Translations under genes and position numbers: made by a program
In this document: piece by piece, positions 6,626 through 13,906 of the stretch
Position numbering within the stretch: position 1 is the stretch's first letter
Layout of the letters: every line of letters begins with the position of its first letter
Assembly (NCBI GenBank): GCA_015662815.1
Contig: DQTK01000144.1
Location: forward strand, 1-20,223
Length of the DNA: 20,223 nt
From: Aquifex aeolicus
GTDB lineage: Bacteria > Aquificota > Aquificia > Aquificales > Aquificaceae
Reading direction: 5' to 3'
Notes under the pieces: model-generated
What the model saw: only the letters and a program-made list of their open reading frames with translations
Told to the model about the DNA's origin: nothing
Databases searched by the model: none

Positions 6626-8611
6626 ATGGAAAAGATATACGTAGGAGTTGATACCGGTGGAACATTTACCGACTTCGTTTATTGGGATAGCCGAGAATGG
6701 AAGGTATTAAAGATTCCTTCTACTCCCGACAATCCCGCAAAGGCCGTTCTAAAAGGTTTAGATATTATAAGGGAAGGAAGGAAGCTTGATATAGTGCACG
6801 GCTCCACCGTTGCTACCAACGCTCTTTTGGAAAGAAAAGGAGCAAAAACTGCTCTGATAACAAATAAAGGTTTTGAAGATATATTGGAAATAGGGAGGCA
6901 GAATAGAGAAAATCTTTACGACCTTCATTATAAAAAACCGGAACCTTTGGTTCCCAGACAGCTCCGTTTTGGATTAAATTGCAGAATAAATGCAAAAGGA
7001 GAAGTTATCAATAATTTGAATATAGAGGAAGTAGAAAATTTGATTTCAATCCTCAAAGGTGCCGGTATTGAATCTGTAGCGGTATGTTTTCTCCACTCTT
7101 ATATAAATCCTGAACATGAAAAAGTGGTAGGAGAAATTTTGAAGAAAAAATTAAATGTATTTGTATCCCTTTCTTCGGAAATTCTACCCGAGTTTAGAGA
7201 GTATGAGCGAATGTCCACCACGGTAATAAACGCATACGTTTCTCCGAAAATGAGTAAGTATCTCTTCCATTTAAAAGAGAATATAAAAGAAGGAGATACT
7301 CTGAGGGTTATGCAGTCTAACGGGGGGATAATTTCCGTAGAAACCGCTTCCCGTGAAGCGGTAAGAACGATTCTTTCCGGACCGGCTGGAGGTGTAATAG
7401 GAGCTCTTGCCATTGGAAAACTTACTGGTTTTGAAAATCTTATTACTTTTGATATGGGAGGAACTTCAACGGATGTTTCATTAATCAGCGGTAAGCCTAA
7501 AATTACTACAGAGTCGAGTATTTCAGGACTTCCCGTAAAGGTTCCCATGATAGATATACACACTGTAGGAGCAGGTGGGGGTTCTATTGCAAAAATAGAT
7601 GAAGGGGGAGCCCTGAAGGTGGGTCCTGAGAGCGCAGGAGCTGAGCCCGGACCGATTTGCTACGGAAGAGGTGGAAAAAGTATAACCGTTACGGATGCAA
7701 ATCTGTATCTCGGAAGGCTTATACCTCAGTATTTCCTTGGAGGAAAGATGAAGTTATACCCTGAGCTTCTCGAAACTCCCTTTAAGGAAATGGCCTCTCA
7801 ACTTGGTCTTTCTCCTACAGAATTGGCCGAAGGCATAATTAAAATTGCAAACTCAAATATGGAAAGGGCTATAAGAAAGATTTCCGTGGAAAGAGGGTAT
7901 AATCCCGAAGAGTTTGCATTGCTTTCCTTCGGAGGTGCTGGGGGACTGCATGCGGTATTCCTTGCCAAAGAGCTCAAAATTCCTACTGTGATCATTCCTC
8001 AAAGTCCCGGCCTGTTATCCGCTGTTGGTATGCTATTGGCGGATGTAGTAAAGGACTTCTCAACTACCGTTATGTTAAAGGAAGAGGAAGCCCATCTTGA
8101 AACCTTGGAGGGAATATTTAAAGTCATAGAAGAAAAACTCTTGAAGGAAATGGAGGAAGAGGGATTTTCTCCGGAAAAGATTCTTCTGGAAAGGTACGCA
8201 GATATAAGGTATAAAGGGCAATCCTATGAAATAATAGTTCCATTTAGTGAGAATTTTAAGGAAACCTTTGAAATGGAACATGAGAGACTGTACGGCTATG
8301 CCCATAAAGGCAGAGAAATAGAGATAGTAAACTTAAGAGTGAAGGCAATAGCACCCAAAGATAAGCCTCCTTTAAAATCCTTCGAAGAAAAAAGGGAAAA
8401 ACCACTTGCTGATGCTATTCTGGGCAAAAGTAATGTAGTTTTAAACGGTGAGCTTCAATCTTTCAAAGTAATAGATAGAGCAAAACTTTGCTGGGGCAAC
8501 GTAATAGATTTTCCGGCAATAGTAGTGGAGTATTCCTCTACTACTATTATCCCTCCCGGAACATACGCAGAGGTTGATAAATATGGAAATCTCACTATTT
8601 ACCTTTCTTGA
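6626..8611 (+). CDS. hyuA: Hydantoinase A / 5-oxoprolinase-type ATPase subunit
   Basis: A 661-aa protein of the hydantoinase_A/oxoprolinase family (N-methylhydantoinase A, 5-oxoprolinase N-half, acetone carboxylase beta). The ASKHA-type ATP site is intact: VDTGGTFTDF at 8-17, HGSTVATNALLERKGAKTA, a SGPAGGVIGA segment, and FDMGGTSTDVSLI. The C-terminal half carries the conserved SFGGAGG and PGLLSAVGM segments. These enzymes phosphorylate a carbonyl substrate to drive ring opening or carboxylation and normally need a B subunit; none is adjacent here. The substrate cannot be assigned. The ATG at 6626 lacks a Shine-Dalgarno, but the next residues match the family N-terminus exactly, so the start is secure. 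The 3' end overlaps the convergent nuclease gene by 17 bp. Confidence 0.9.
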   Translation: MEKIYVGVDTGGTFTDFVYWDSREWKVLKIPSTPDNPAKAVLKGLDIIREGRKLDIVHGSTVATNALLERKGAKTALITNKGFEDILEIGRQNRENLYDLHYKKPEPLVPRQLRFGLNCRINAKGEVINNLNIEEVENLISILKGAGIESVAVCFLHSYINPEHEKVVGEILKKKLNVFVSLSSEILPEFREYERMSTTVINAYVSPKMSKYLFHLKENIKEGDTLRVMQSNGGIISVETASREAVRTILSGPAGGVIGALAIGKLTGFENLITFDMGGTSTDVSLISGKPKITTESSISGLPVKVPMIDIHTVGAGGGSIAKIDEGGALKVGPESAGAEPGPICYGRGGKSITVTDANLYLGRLIPQYFLGGKMKLYPELLETPFKEMASQLGLSPTELAEGIIKIANSNMERAIRKISVERGYNPEEFALLSFGGAGGLHAVFLAKELKIPTVIIPQSPGLLSAVGMLLADVVKDFSTTVMLKEEEAHLETLEGIFKVIEEKLLKEMEEEGFSPEKILLERYADIRYKGQSYEIIVPFSENFKETFEMEHERLYGYAHKGREIEIVNLRVKAIAPKDKPPLKSFEEKREKPLADAILGKSNVVLNGELQSFKVIDRAKLCWGNVIDFPAIVVEYSSTTIIPPGTYAEVDKYGNLTIYLS

Positions 8612-9116
8612 AAAACTTCCAAAAACCTTTTCCATCTTCGTATGCTTCTTCTTGGGCTTTTCCCAGTTCCTTTAGGTACTTTACTTGAGGAGGAATTATA
8701 AAAACAAAAGCTAAACCCTCCTCAACAAGTTTTACATTGAGCATCTCATCCTTGTCTTCGTCAAGCCAAACGTAAGCGAGCATTCTTCCGTATTTATCTT
8801 TTCTTCTCACCGAAGGTTCAAGGAAGACTATCTTTTTATCTATCAGTTTTTCTGCATACTTCTTTGCTTCTTTTCCAAAAGCTATTACTGTGTCAACACC
8901 TTCCCTGAACCATCTTGCCTGTCTTATTGCCTTTCTTCTATTGTGAGTTTCGAGTGTATCTATACCCATTAAGCGAACTTTAATGACTCTTGAACCGTTT
9001 ACAGGTACACATTTGAATGTATCACCGTCTATAACCCTTACTACCTTGCAGGGTATGAGGTCTTCTGCCAATAGAATAGAAACAGTACTTAAGAATGCTG
9101 TAAGAAATTTCTTCAT
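8595..9116 (-). CDS. Exported thermonuclease (SNase-like) family protein
   Basis: A 173-aa protein with a likely signal peptide (residues 1-17, MKKFLTAFLS start, cleavage near LLA-E), followed by a staphylococcal-nuclease OB fold. Catalytic and calcium residues align with the family: D30 and D32 in DGDT, R48, D53 and E56 in VRLMGIDTLET, and R111 in KDKYGRMLAYVW. It is therefore predicted to be an active, secreted or periplasmic Ca2+-dependent nuclease. The insertion RRKAIRQARW after the ETHN turn is common in bacterial homologues. It is the last gene of the tsf-pyrH-frr operon: its ATG overlaps the previous stop (ATGA), with GAGGGGAG at 9121-9128 as Shine-Dalgarno. Its cellular role is unknown; nutrient DNA scavenging is one possibility. 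Confidence 0.88.
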   Translation of the reverse strand: MKKFLTAFLSTVSILLAEDLIPCKVVRVIDGDTFKCVPVNGSRVIKVRLMGIDTLETHNRRKAIRQARWFREGVDTVIAFGKEAKKYAEKLIDKKIVFLEPSVRRKDKYGRMLAYVWLDEDKDEMLNVKLVEEGLAFVFIIPPQVKYLKELGKAQEEAYEDGKGFWKFFKKGK

Positions 9117-9625
9117 TTCTCTCCCCTCAATAAGTATAGCTTTATTTCGGCAAGATTGCCGAAGTAAGTATTAGGGTAGTTCTCTTTAAGAGAGAACCAT
9201 ATTGCTATAGCTTTAGTTTTCTTTTCCAATTTTTCAAAAGAAAATGCCTCCAAACTTTTTACGGAGGGGTAATTAAAATCTTCCTTTTTAAATTTCTTTG
9301 GATTTTCCACAATATCTTTATATTTACCCTTTAAATAGTATGACGATAAAAGCCTTTCCGTATAGAACTTTCTCAGATTTTCATCTTCTATAGTTTGAGG
9401 CACTTTGTCAAACTCCTTTAATTTAGCAAGAACATAGGGATAGAAAGGTGTTTCTTTTGTTGCTTTTAAAATTTCTTCCTTGGAAATCTTTCCTTTTTCG
9501 AAAAGATGAACCTTATAGGAAATTTCTTTAAGCCGATTAATTTTCTGTTCCTTTGTAAAGTTATAAAGCCAAACGCCACCCACTACTGCAAAAATAATTC
9601 CGAGGAAAATGTAAAAATCCCTCAT
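9113..9625 (-). CDS. Membrane-anchored protein of unknown function, helical-repeat-like
   Basis: I do not recognise a named family for this 170-aa protein. It has one N-terminal membrane helix (about residues 4-22) with a short cytoplasmic start, then a Lys/Glu-rich, helical domain. Spaced Tyr/Ala/Leu positions (for example YVLAKLKEF, YYLKGKYKDIVENP, AIWFSLKENYPNTYFGNLAEIKL) look like TPR-type helix pairs. The overall plan resembles YfgM/TPR_21 or Tol-Pal YbgF-type periplasmic proteins, but this is shape only. It overlaps both frr upstream and the nuclease gene downstream by 4 bp (ATGA junctions), so it is an integral member of the operon. An AGGAG lies 11 bases before its ATG, inside frr. 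Confidence 0.75.
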   Translation of the reverse strand: MRDFYIFLGIIFAVVGGVWLYNFTKEQKINRLKEISYKVHLFEKGKISKEEILKATKETPFYPYVLAKLKEFDKVPQTIEDENLRKFYTERLLSSYYLKGKYKDIVENPKKFKKEDFNYPSVKSLEAFSFEKLEKKTKAIAIWFSLKENYPNTYFGNLAEIKLYLLRGEK

Positions 9626-10176
9626 ATACTCATTATCTCCTGTTCCTTCACTTCCATAAGTTTATTAATTTCATCAATGTATTTGTCGGTAAGCTTTTGA
9701 AGTCTATCGAGGGCTCTTTTCTTTTCATCTTCAGAGATACCCTCGAGCTCTTCTATCATTTCTTTAGCTTCCCTTCTTACGTTTCTTACCCTTACCCTTG
9801 CTTCTTCTGTAATTTTGTGAAGTAGCCTTACGAGTTCCTTTCTCCTTTCTTCAGTAAGAGGTGGAAGGGTAACCCTTATAACGTTTCCCTGAACAGTAGG
9901 ATTGAGATTAAGTTCCTCTCTTATAGCCTTTTCTATAGCGGAAGAAGCATTTTGGTCCCAAACTTGAATCATTATTTGATTATGTTCTGGAACGGATATG
10001 GTTCCAAGCTGTTTTATAGGGACTTTAGAACCGTAATACTCAACCTTTATCTCTTCGACCAAAGCCGTGGAAGCCCTGCCGGTTCGGATTCCTGCAATTT
10101 CGTTCTTATAATATTCAACAGATTTTTTCATATCCTTTTCCGCTTCTTTGAAGATATCCTCCAACTCTTGTATCAT
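9622..10176 (-). CDS. frr: Ribosome recycling factor
   Basis: A 184-aa RRF, which with EF-G splits post-termination ribosomes. The conserved blocks are clear: IRTGRASTALVEEIKVEYYG, NPTVQGNVIRVTLPPLTEERRKELV, EEARVRVRNVRREA and DRLQKLTDKYIDEINKL. An in-frame GTG at 10180-10182, overlapping the pyrH stop, would add two residues. I prefer the ATG at 10174-10176, because the AGGGGGT Shine-Dalgarno (10184-10190) is 7 bases from it but only about 1 base from the GTG, and 184-185 residues is the usual length. It sits between pyrH and the membrane-protein gene; pyrH-frr linkage is widespread in bacteria. Confidence 0.97.
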   Translation of the reverse strand: MIQELEDIFKEAEKDMKKSVEYYKNEIAGIRTGRASTALVEEIKVEYYGSKVPIKQLGTISVPEHNQIMIQVWDQNASSAIEKAIREELNLNPTVQGNVIRVTLPPLTEERRKELVRLLHKITEEARVRVRNVRREAKEMIEELEGISEDEKKRALDRLQKLTDKYIDEINKLMEVKEQEIMSI

Positions 10177-10181
10177 GGTCA

Positions 10182-10904
10182 CTACCCCCTTATTATCGAA
10201 CCCACCTCTTCTCCTAAAATAGTCTTTTTAAGGTTTCCTTTCTCCCTAATATTTAAAACGATTATCGGTATCTCATTTTCTTTACAAAGGGTAAGTGCTG
10301 TATGGTCCATCACCCTAAGACCTTTATTTATAACCTCTAAATACGTTATTTCTCTTATTAAAACAGCATCTGAGTACTTTTCCGGGTCTTTGTCGTATAT
10401 ACCACCTACCTTTGTTGCCTTTATGAGAACCTCCGCCCCTATTTCCGCAGCTCTAAGAGCTGCAGCTGTATCGGTTGAGAAAAATGGGTTTCCCGTTCCT
10501 CCCGCGAATATAACGATTCTTCCCTTTTCAAGGTGCCTTATTGCCCTTCTTCTAATATACAGCTCGGCTACCTGTCTCATTTCTATTGCACTGAGCACTC
10601 TAGTAGGAATATTTGCGTGATTTTCAAGAGCAGATTGAAGGGCTAAAGCGTTTATTACCGTAGCGAGCATACCCATATAATCAGCCGTTGCCCTGTCTAC
10701 ACCTATCTCTTTTCCCTGAAAACCCCTGAATATATTTCCACCACCTATTACTACCGCAACTTGTACTCCGAGTTCATAGATACCTTTTAATTCATAGGAA
10801 ATATATTCGAGAAAAGCAGGGTCTATACCATAACCCTGCTCCCCTGCAAAAGCCTCTCCCGAAAGTTTCAAGAGAATTCTCGTGTATTTAGGAGATTCTT
10901 CCAT
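10182..10904 (-). CDS. pyrH: Uridylate kinase
   Basis: A 240-aa UMP kinase of the amino-acid-kinase fold that converts UMP to UDP in pyrimidine synthesis. It has the family blocks KLSGEAFAGEQGYGID near the N-terminus, VVIGGGNIFRG, ADYMGMLATVINALAL, GTGNPFFSTDTAAALRAAEI and KATKVGGIYDKDP. Its ATG shares one base with the tsf stop (TAATG), preceded by GGGTGGT at 10910-10916. It is the second gene of the tsf-pyrH-frr operon. Confidence 0.97.
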   Translation of the reverse strand: MEESPKYTRILLKLSGEAFAGEQGYGIDPAFLEYISYELKGIYELGVQVAVVIGGGNIFRGFQGKEIGVDRATADYMGMLATVINALALQSALENHANIPTRVLSAIEMRQVAELYIRRRAIRHLEKGRIVIFAGGTGNPFFSTDTAAALRAAEIGAEVLIKATKVGGIYDKDPEKYSDAVLIREITYLEVINKGLRVMDHTALTLCKENEIPIIVLNIREKGNLKKTILGEEVGSIIRG

Positions 10905-11770
10905 TAGATACCACCCAGTTCAAACCTGCAAAATCTTTTTATATCAACATTAAGTCCGCTTTCCTTGACGATATCTCCAACCTTTTTCTTGTCGTCCTTA
11001 ATAAAGGGTTGTTCGAATAAAACCTTTTCTTGATAGAACTTCTTCAGTTTTCCTTCAACTATTTTGTCGACGATATGTTCAGGCTTTCCTTCTTGGAGGG
11101 CTTGCTCCCTTAAAATTCTTCTTTCTCTTTCTAGAACCTCTTCCGGGATATCATCAACTTTTACATATTCAGGTCTCATAGCTGCTATCTGCATTGCTAC
11201 GTCTTGGACAAGCCTAATAACTTGGTCATCAAGCTGGGGAGCCTTGAAGTCTACTAAAACTCCTATCCTTCCTCCACCGTGAACGTATGAATGGAGATAA
11301 TCCTCGGTATCGTATCTGCAATATCTGGAGAGTTTTATGTTCTCTCCTATCTTTGCAATAGCCTCTTTTATGAGTATTTCTACACTCTTGGAGGGCTCAT
11401 CGTAAAGTCCTTGGGATAATATTTCACTTCCTTCTCCGCTTTTATCTTTGTTTTCTTCTTTTTCGAGAATATGCTGTGTTATTCTCCGGGCAAGCTTTTG
11501 GAATTCTTCGTTTCTCGCGACGAAGTCGGTTTCACAATTCAGTTCTATCATAGCTCCCTTCTTTCTGTCCTCGGATACTATTACGTAAATGATTCCTTCC
11601 TTGGTTTCCCTACCTGCTTTTTTCTCAGCCTTTGCAAGACCCTTTACTCTAAGAATTTCCTTAGCTTTTTCTATATCACCCCTTGCCTCTTCAAGAGCTT
11701 TCTTACAGTCGAGCATTCCTGCACCCGTCATTTCTCTCAGTTTCTTTACATCTTCTATACTTACCGCCAT
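10904..11770 (-). CDS. tsf: Translation elongation factor Ts
   Basis: A 288-aa EF-Ts, the nucleotide-exchange factor for EF-Tu. The N-terminal module has LREMTGAGMLDCKKALEEA, the core has ELNCETDFVARNEEF, and the later part has the VAMQIAAMRPEYV segment and an ILREQAL helix. The length is normal. A strong GGAGGT Shine-Dalgarno lies at 11777-11782, six bases from the ATG. It heads the five-gene operon tsf-pyrH-frr-(membrane protein)-nuclease. rpsB, which usually precedes tsf, is absent here: the upstream neighbour is a divergent DUF501 gene. Confidence 0.97.
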   Translation of the reverse strand: MAVSIEDVKKLREMTGAGMLDCKKALEEARGDIEKAKEILRVKGLAKAEKKAGRETKEGIIYVIVSEDRKKGAMIELNCETDFVARNEEFQKLARRITQHILEKEENKDKSGEGSEILSQGLYDEPSKSVEILIKEAIAKIGENIKLSRYCRYDTEDYLHSYVHGGGRIGVLVDFKAPQLDDQVIRLVQDVAMQIAAMRPEYVKVDDIPEEVLERERRILREQALQEGKPEHIVDKIVEGKLKKFYQEKVLFEQPFIKDDKKKVGDIVKESGLNVDIKRFCRFELGGI

Positions 11771-11797
11771 TCCTCTACCTCCGTGTTATCCATTCTA

Positions 11798-11805
11798 ATT
11801 ATAAC
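11798..11805. promoter_or_regulatory. Candidate tsf operon promoter (extended -10) overlapping a DUF501 gene -10
   Basis: On the minus strand, 11798-11803 reads TATAAT and is preceded by TG plus one base, an extended -10 (TGnTATAAT). It would place the tsf start about 20 bases before the ATG, leaving room for the GGAGGT site. On the plus strand the overlapping TATAAC (11800-11805) is a 5/6 match that could serve the divergent DUF501 gene with a leader near 12 bases. No clear -35 is seen on either strand. Confidence 0.5.
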
Positions 11806-11823
11806 AACCTAAATTAAAACTTT

Positions 11824-12267
11824 ATGAAACTGGAAGTTGTGGAAAATCCCATAGTGGTATTTGAAGACGCCATATACAGACCCGAACCCACCCGTTTCTG
11901 GATATTGGAACCTGAGTTCAAAAAAGCGATTTCCAAGCTGGAATCCGAAGGGTATATAAAAAAATTCTCCGAAGAAATTTCTAAGGACGAGGAGCTCTTT
12001 AACTTTTTCGTTAAACTTCATGAAAAGGAAGTAAAAAGGAGGGAGGAAATACTAAAAAAGGAATTTCCTGAGATTTATAAAGGTACTGGAAAGTGGGATT
12101 TAGTCTGTAAGAAGGTTTTGCTAAATAAGGATGTAGGTATAGGTGGTATAAGAAATTTTAGAGCAAAGCCTTTTAAGGTCAGGTGCCTTCACCTGTGGAC
12201 TGCTTACCATATTGGTGATGAAGAATTTAAAAATCCGATAGGAGAGTATGTCCTCAGTAAGATTTAG
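11824..12267 (+). CDS. DUF501 family protein
   Basis: A 147-aa protein matching the DUF501 pattern by eye. An N-terminal segment places prolines before a WxLxxP-like stretch (RPEPTRFWILEPEFKKAISKLE). The C-terminal signature is G-I-G-G-I followed by VRCLHLWTAYHIG and NPIGEYV, which matches the family's VKCLHxxxAHxLA...NPVG. The conserved Cys-Leu-His suggests a possible catalytic or metal site, but the biochemical function of the family is not established. In other bacteria DUF501 genes often lie near eno, ftsB/divIC and ppx, but none of those is visible here. There is no Shine-Dalgarno. The next gene overlaps its last 20 bases. Confidence 0.8.
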   Translation: MKLEVVENPIVVFEDAIYRPEPTRFWILEPEFKKAISKLESEGYIKKFSEEISKDEELFNFFVKLHEKEVKRREEILKKEFPEIYKGTGKWDLVCKKVLLNKDVGIGGIRNFRAKPFKVRCLHLWTAYHIGDEEFKNPIGEYVLSKI

Positions 12268-12876
12268 GCTTGCCTTTATCTTATTACTTTTATTTTTCTC
12301 CTTTTCCTCTGTTCTCTATTCAAATACTTTGGAGATATGCCATAAAGCTTATTACGTTTTCTTTTCGGTAGCTTATCACTGCAACAGGTACGAAGTAAGT
12401 GAAAAAGAATTAAATATAATCGGTTACTCTACAACTACAGGCTTGGGGAGTATTTTGGGAAAAATTGAAATAAAGGGAAAAACTCGTGGAAACCTTCACC
12501 AAATGGAAAAACCAATAGACCCCTTTATGGCAGGTTTGATTGTATATATTATTTCCTCGGTAAGGGAAAAGGAACTTAGGTTCTTTTACGATGGAAGAGT
12601 ACAAAAGGTAAGGTATAAAGTTTTGAGTGAGGAAATTCTGGAGTGGAAAGGAAAAAATGGAATACCTACAAAATTCTTGTGGTTCCTGAAGTTAAAACCA
12701 CAGGCCTTCTTACTCCAAGGGGTAAATGGTACATTTGGATAGATAAAGAATACCTTTTTCCTGTGAGATTAAAAATTTCCTTTGTTATAGGTTCCGTAAA
12801 CGCTTGGATAGATAGTATCTCAGGGAATATTAACCTTTTGCGGAAGCTAAGACAAAACTTATCACAAAATCTTTGA
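12248..12876 (+). pseudogene. DUF3108-like exported protein, reading frame disrupted (-1 frame change)
   Basis: Two overlapping frames together encode one recognisable protein. The first (12248-12742) starts with a signal peptide (RFRLAFILLLLFFSFSS) and continues through KVLSEEILEWKGK, then loses sense. The second, open from 12631 to 12876, contains KILVVPEVKTTGLLTPRGKW, IDKEYLFPV and IGSVNAWIDS, which match the C-terminal half of DUF3108 (periplasmic beta-barrel-like proteins of unknown function). Joining them at the A-run 12652-12657 gives about 209 residues. Possible explanations are a true pseudogene, a one-base sequencing or assembly error in the A6 run, or programmed -1 frameshifting. 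The 5' end overlaps the DUF501 gene by 20 bp, and the 3' end overlaps convergent holA by 47 bp. Confidence 0.7.
12652..12658 (+). other. Slippery heptamer A_AAA_AAT at the frame change
   Basis: In the zero frame the codons are GGA AAA AAT GGA; slipping back one base gives AAA AAA TGG and enters the frame that encodes the conserved C-terminal half. The heptamer fits the X_XXY_YYZ rule for -1 frameshifting. I did not find an obvious internal Shine-Dalgarno or a strong downstream stem, so recoding is only one possibility alongside an indel in the homopolymer. Confidence 0.4.
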
Positions 12877-13864
12877 ACATATCTTCGGGATTCTGGAAGT
12901 AAATTTTTTCGAACATATCGATTCTCTGAAGGAAACCTAACATACTCTTTAACCTCTCTGTATCGTTTCGTTGTATATAGTTTTTGAACTTCAATTTAGT
13001 GTAATTGTTTTTAATACCTAAGCTTTCAAAAACGGTGTTTAAGTCTTTCCCTTGATGCAGTAATCTTTGAGCGGTATAGAGTTTTATCACGTAAGAGACA
13101 AGAATTTTTTGTATTTGAAGTGGGTGAATGCCCCATCTATACAGGGTATCTAGTAGTTTAATAGCTCTTTCTCCTTCTCCCATGAAAAAAGCATCTATAA
13201 ATTCAAAGAGGTTTGCACTTTCGGATATAGCGAAAGTTATACTCTTTACTTCTTCAAAATCCAGAGTCTTAGTTTCAAAGGCGTAGTCTATTAATTTTTC
13301 AACCTCGAGTTTTAGTTCCATCAGGTTATGTTCTGTAAGTTCCAATAAATACTCTATGGCTTTTTCCTCTATTTTTATACCCTTTTCCCTGAATTTTTTT
13401 AGAACAAGTTGTTTAATCTTTTCCTTTGATAACTTTCCCGCGACAATTACCATTCCAAAACTTTGAATGCTTTTATAAGGCTCCGCGGAAAGTTCCTGCT
13501 TTTGCAATCTCCTGTCAAAAACGATAAATAGATAATTACTCTTAATATTTTTCAAAGTCTTTATAAGAAATTCTTTAGCTTTTTTCTTTCTACCTAATTT
13601 CTTTAAGAAATCTTCAAAATTGTATAAAACTACCGCATTTTCTTTCAAATTTCCGAAAATACTGGTTTCCGATATATTGGCGTAAAACTCGTCTTCTGTT
13701 ATATCGTCTCCCCATAAAACTTTGTAATTATCTCCGTACTTTTCCTTCAGTTTGGAAAGAAAGTTTTTTATTAAATAGGGTTCATCACCATGTATAAGGA
13801 GCACCCTCCTTTGGGGTGGTTTTACAAAAAACTCCTTTTGAAACTGGATAATTGTCTTTTCCAC
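12830..13864 (-). CDS. holA: DNA polymerase III delta subunit
   Basis: A 344-aa HolA, the clamp-loader delta subunit that opens the beta sliding clamp. The N-terminal part has the degenerate nucleotide-binding region LLIHGDEPYLIKNFL with no Walker A lysine, as expected for delta. The middle has SNYLFIVFD and the domain-II helices with LTEHNLMELKLEVEKL (the family's D/N-L-xxLxxElEKL). The C-terminal collar domain has LFEFIDAFFMGEGERAIKLL, WGIHPLQIQKILVSYV and a final helix. The start is a GTG at 13862-13864 without a Shine-Dalgarno, 12 bases after a TATTAA hexamer; no better start is near. It is transcribed alone, divergent from yceD. Confidence 0.9.
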   Translation of the reverse strand: MEKTIIQFQKEFFVKPPQRRVLLIHGDEPYLIKNFLSKLKEKYGDNYKVLWGDDITEDEFYANISETSIFGNLKENAVVLYNFEDFLKKLGRKKKAKEFLIKTLKNIKSNYLFIVFDRRLQKQELSAEPYKSIQSFGMVIVAGKLSKEKIKQLVLKKFREKGIKIEEKAIEYLLELTEHNLMELKLEVEKLIDYAFETKTLDFEEVKSITFAISESANLFEFIDAFFMGEGERAIKLLDTLYRWGIHPLQIQKILVSYVIKLYTAQRLLHQGKDLNTVFESLGIKNNYTKLKFKNYIQRNDTERLKSMLGFLQRIDMFEKIYFQNPEDMFKDFVISFVLASAKG

Positions 13865-13866
13865 AG

Positions 13867-13882
13867 TTAAATTAATTTAATA
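13867..13882. promoter_or_regulatory. AT palindrome with candidate divergent promoters of holA and yceD-rpmF-plsX-fabH
   Basis: Positions 13867-13880 form a perfect 14-bp palindrome, TTAAATTAATTTAA. On the plus strand TTTAAT (13876-13881) is a 5/6 -10 match with a weak TTGTCT -35 (13852-13857) 18 bases upstream. On the minus strand TATTAA (13877-13882) is a possible -10 for holA. The palindrome could also bind a repressor of the lipid-synthesis operon. It is composed only of A and T, so chance is not excluded. Confidence 0.35.
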
Positions 13883-13906
13883 CTATTAACCCGAGAGGTA
13901 GAAACC

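Noticed and set aside
10177..10182. GTG start for frr two codons upstream
   Set aside because: The Shine-Dalgarno would be only about one base away; the ATG at 10176 has proper spacing and gives the usual RRF length.
9952..10620. A 222-codon plus-strand open frame across frr and pyrH
   Set aside because: It lies entirely opposite two strongly conserved genes and its translation shows no family features; it is a shadow of their codon use.
12643..12876. A separate small gene starting with GTG at 12643
   Set aside because: Its sequence continues the upstream DUF3108-like protein in another frame, and it has no start signal of its own.
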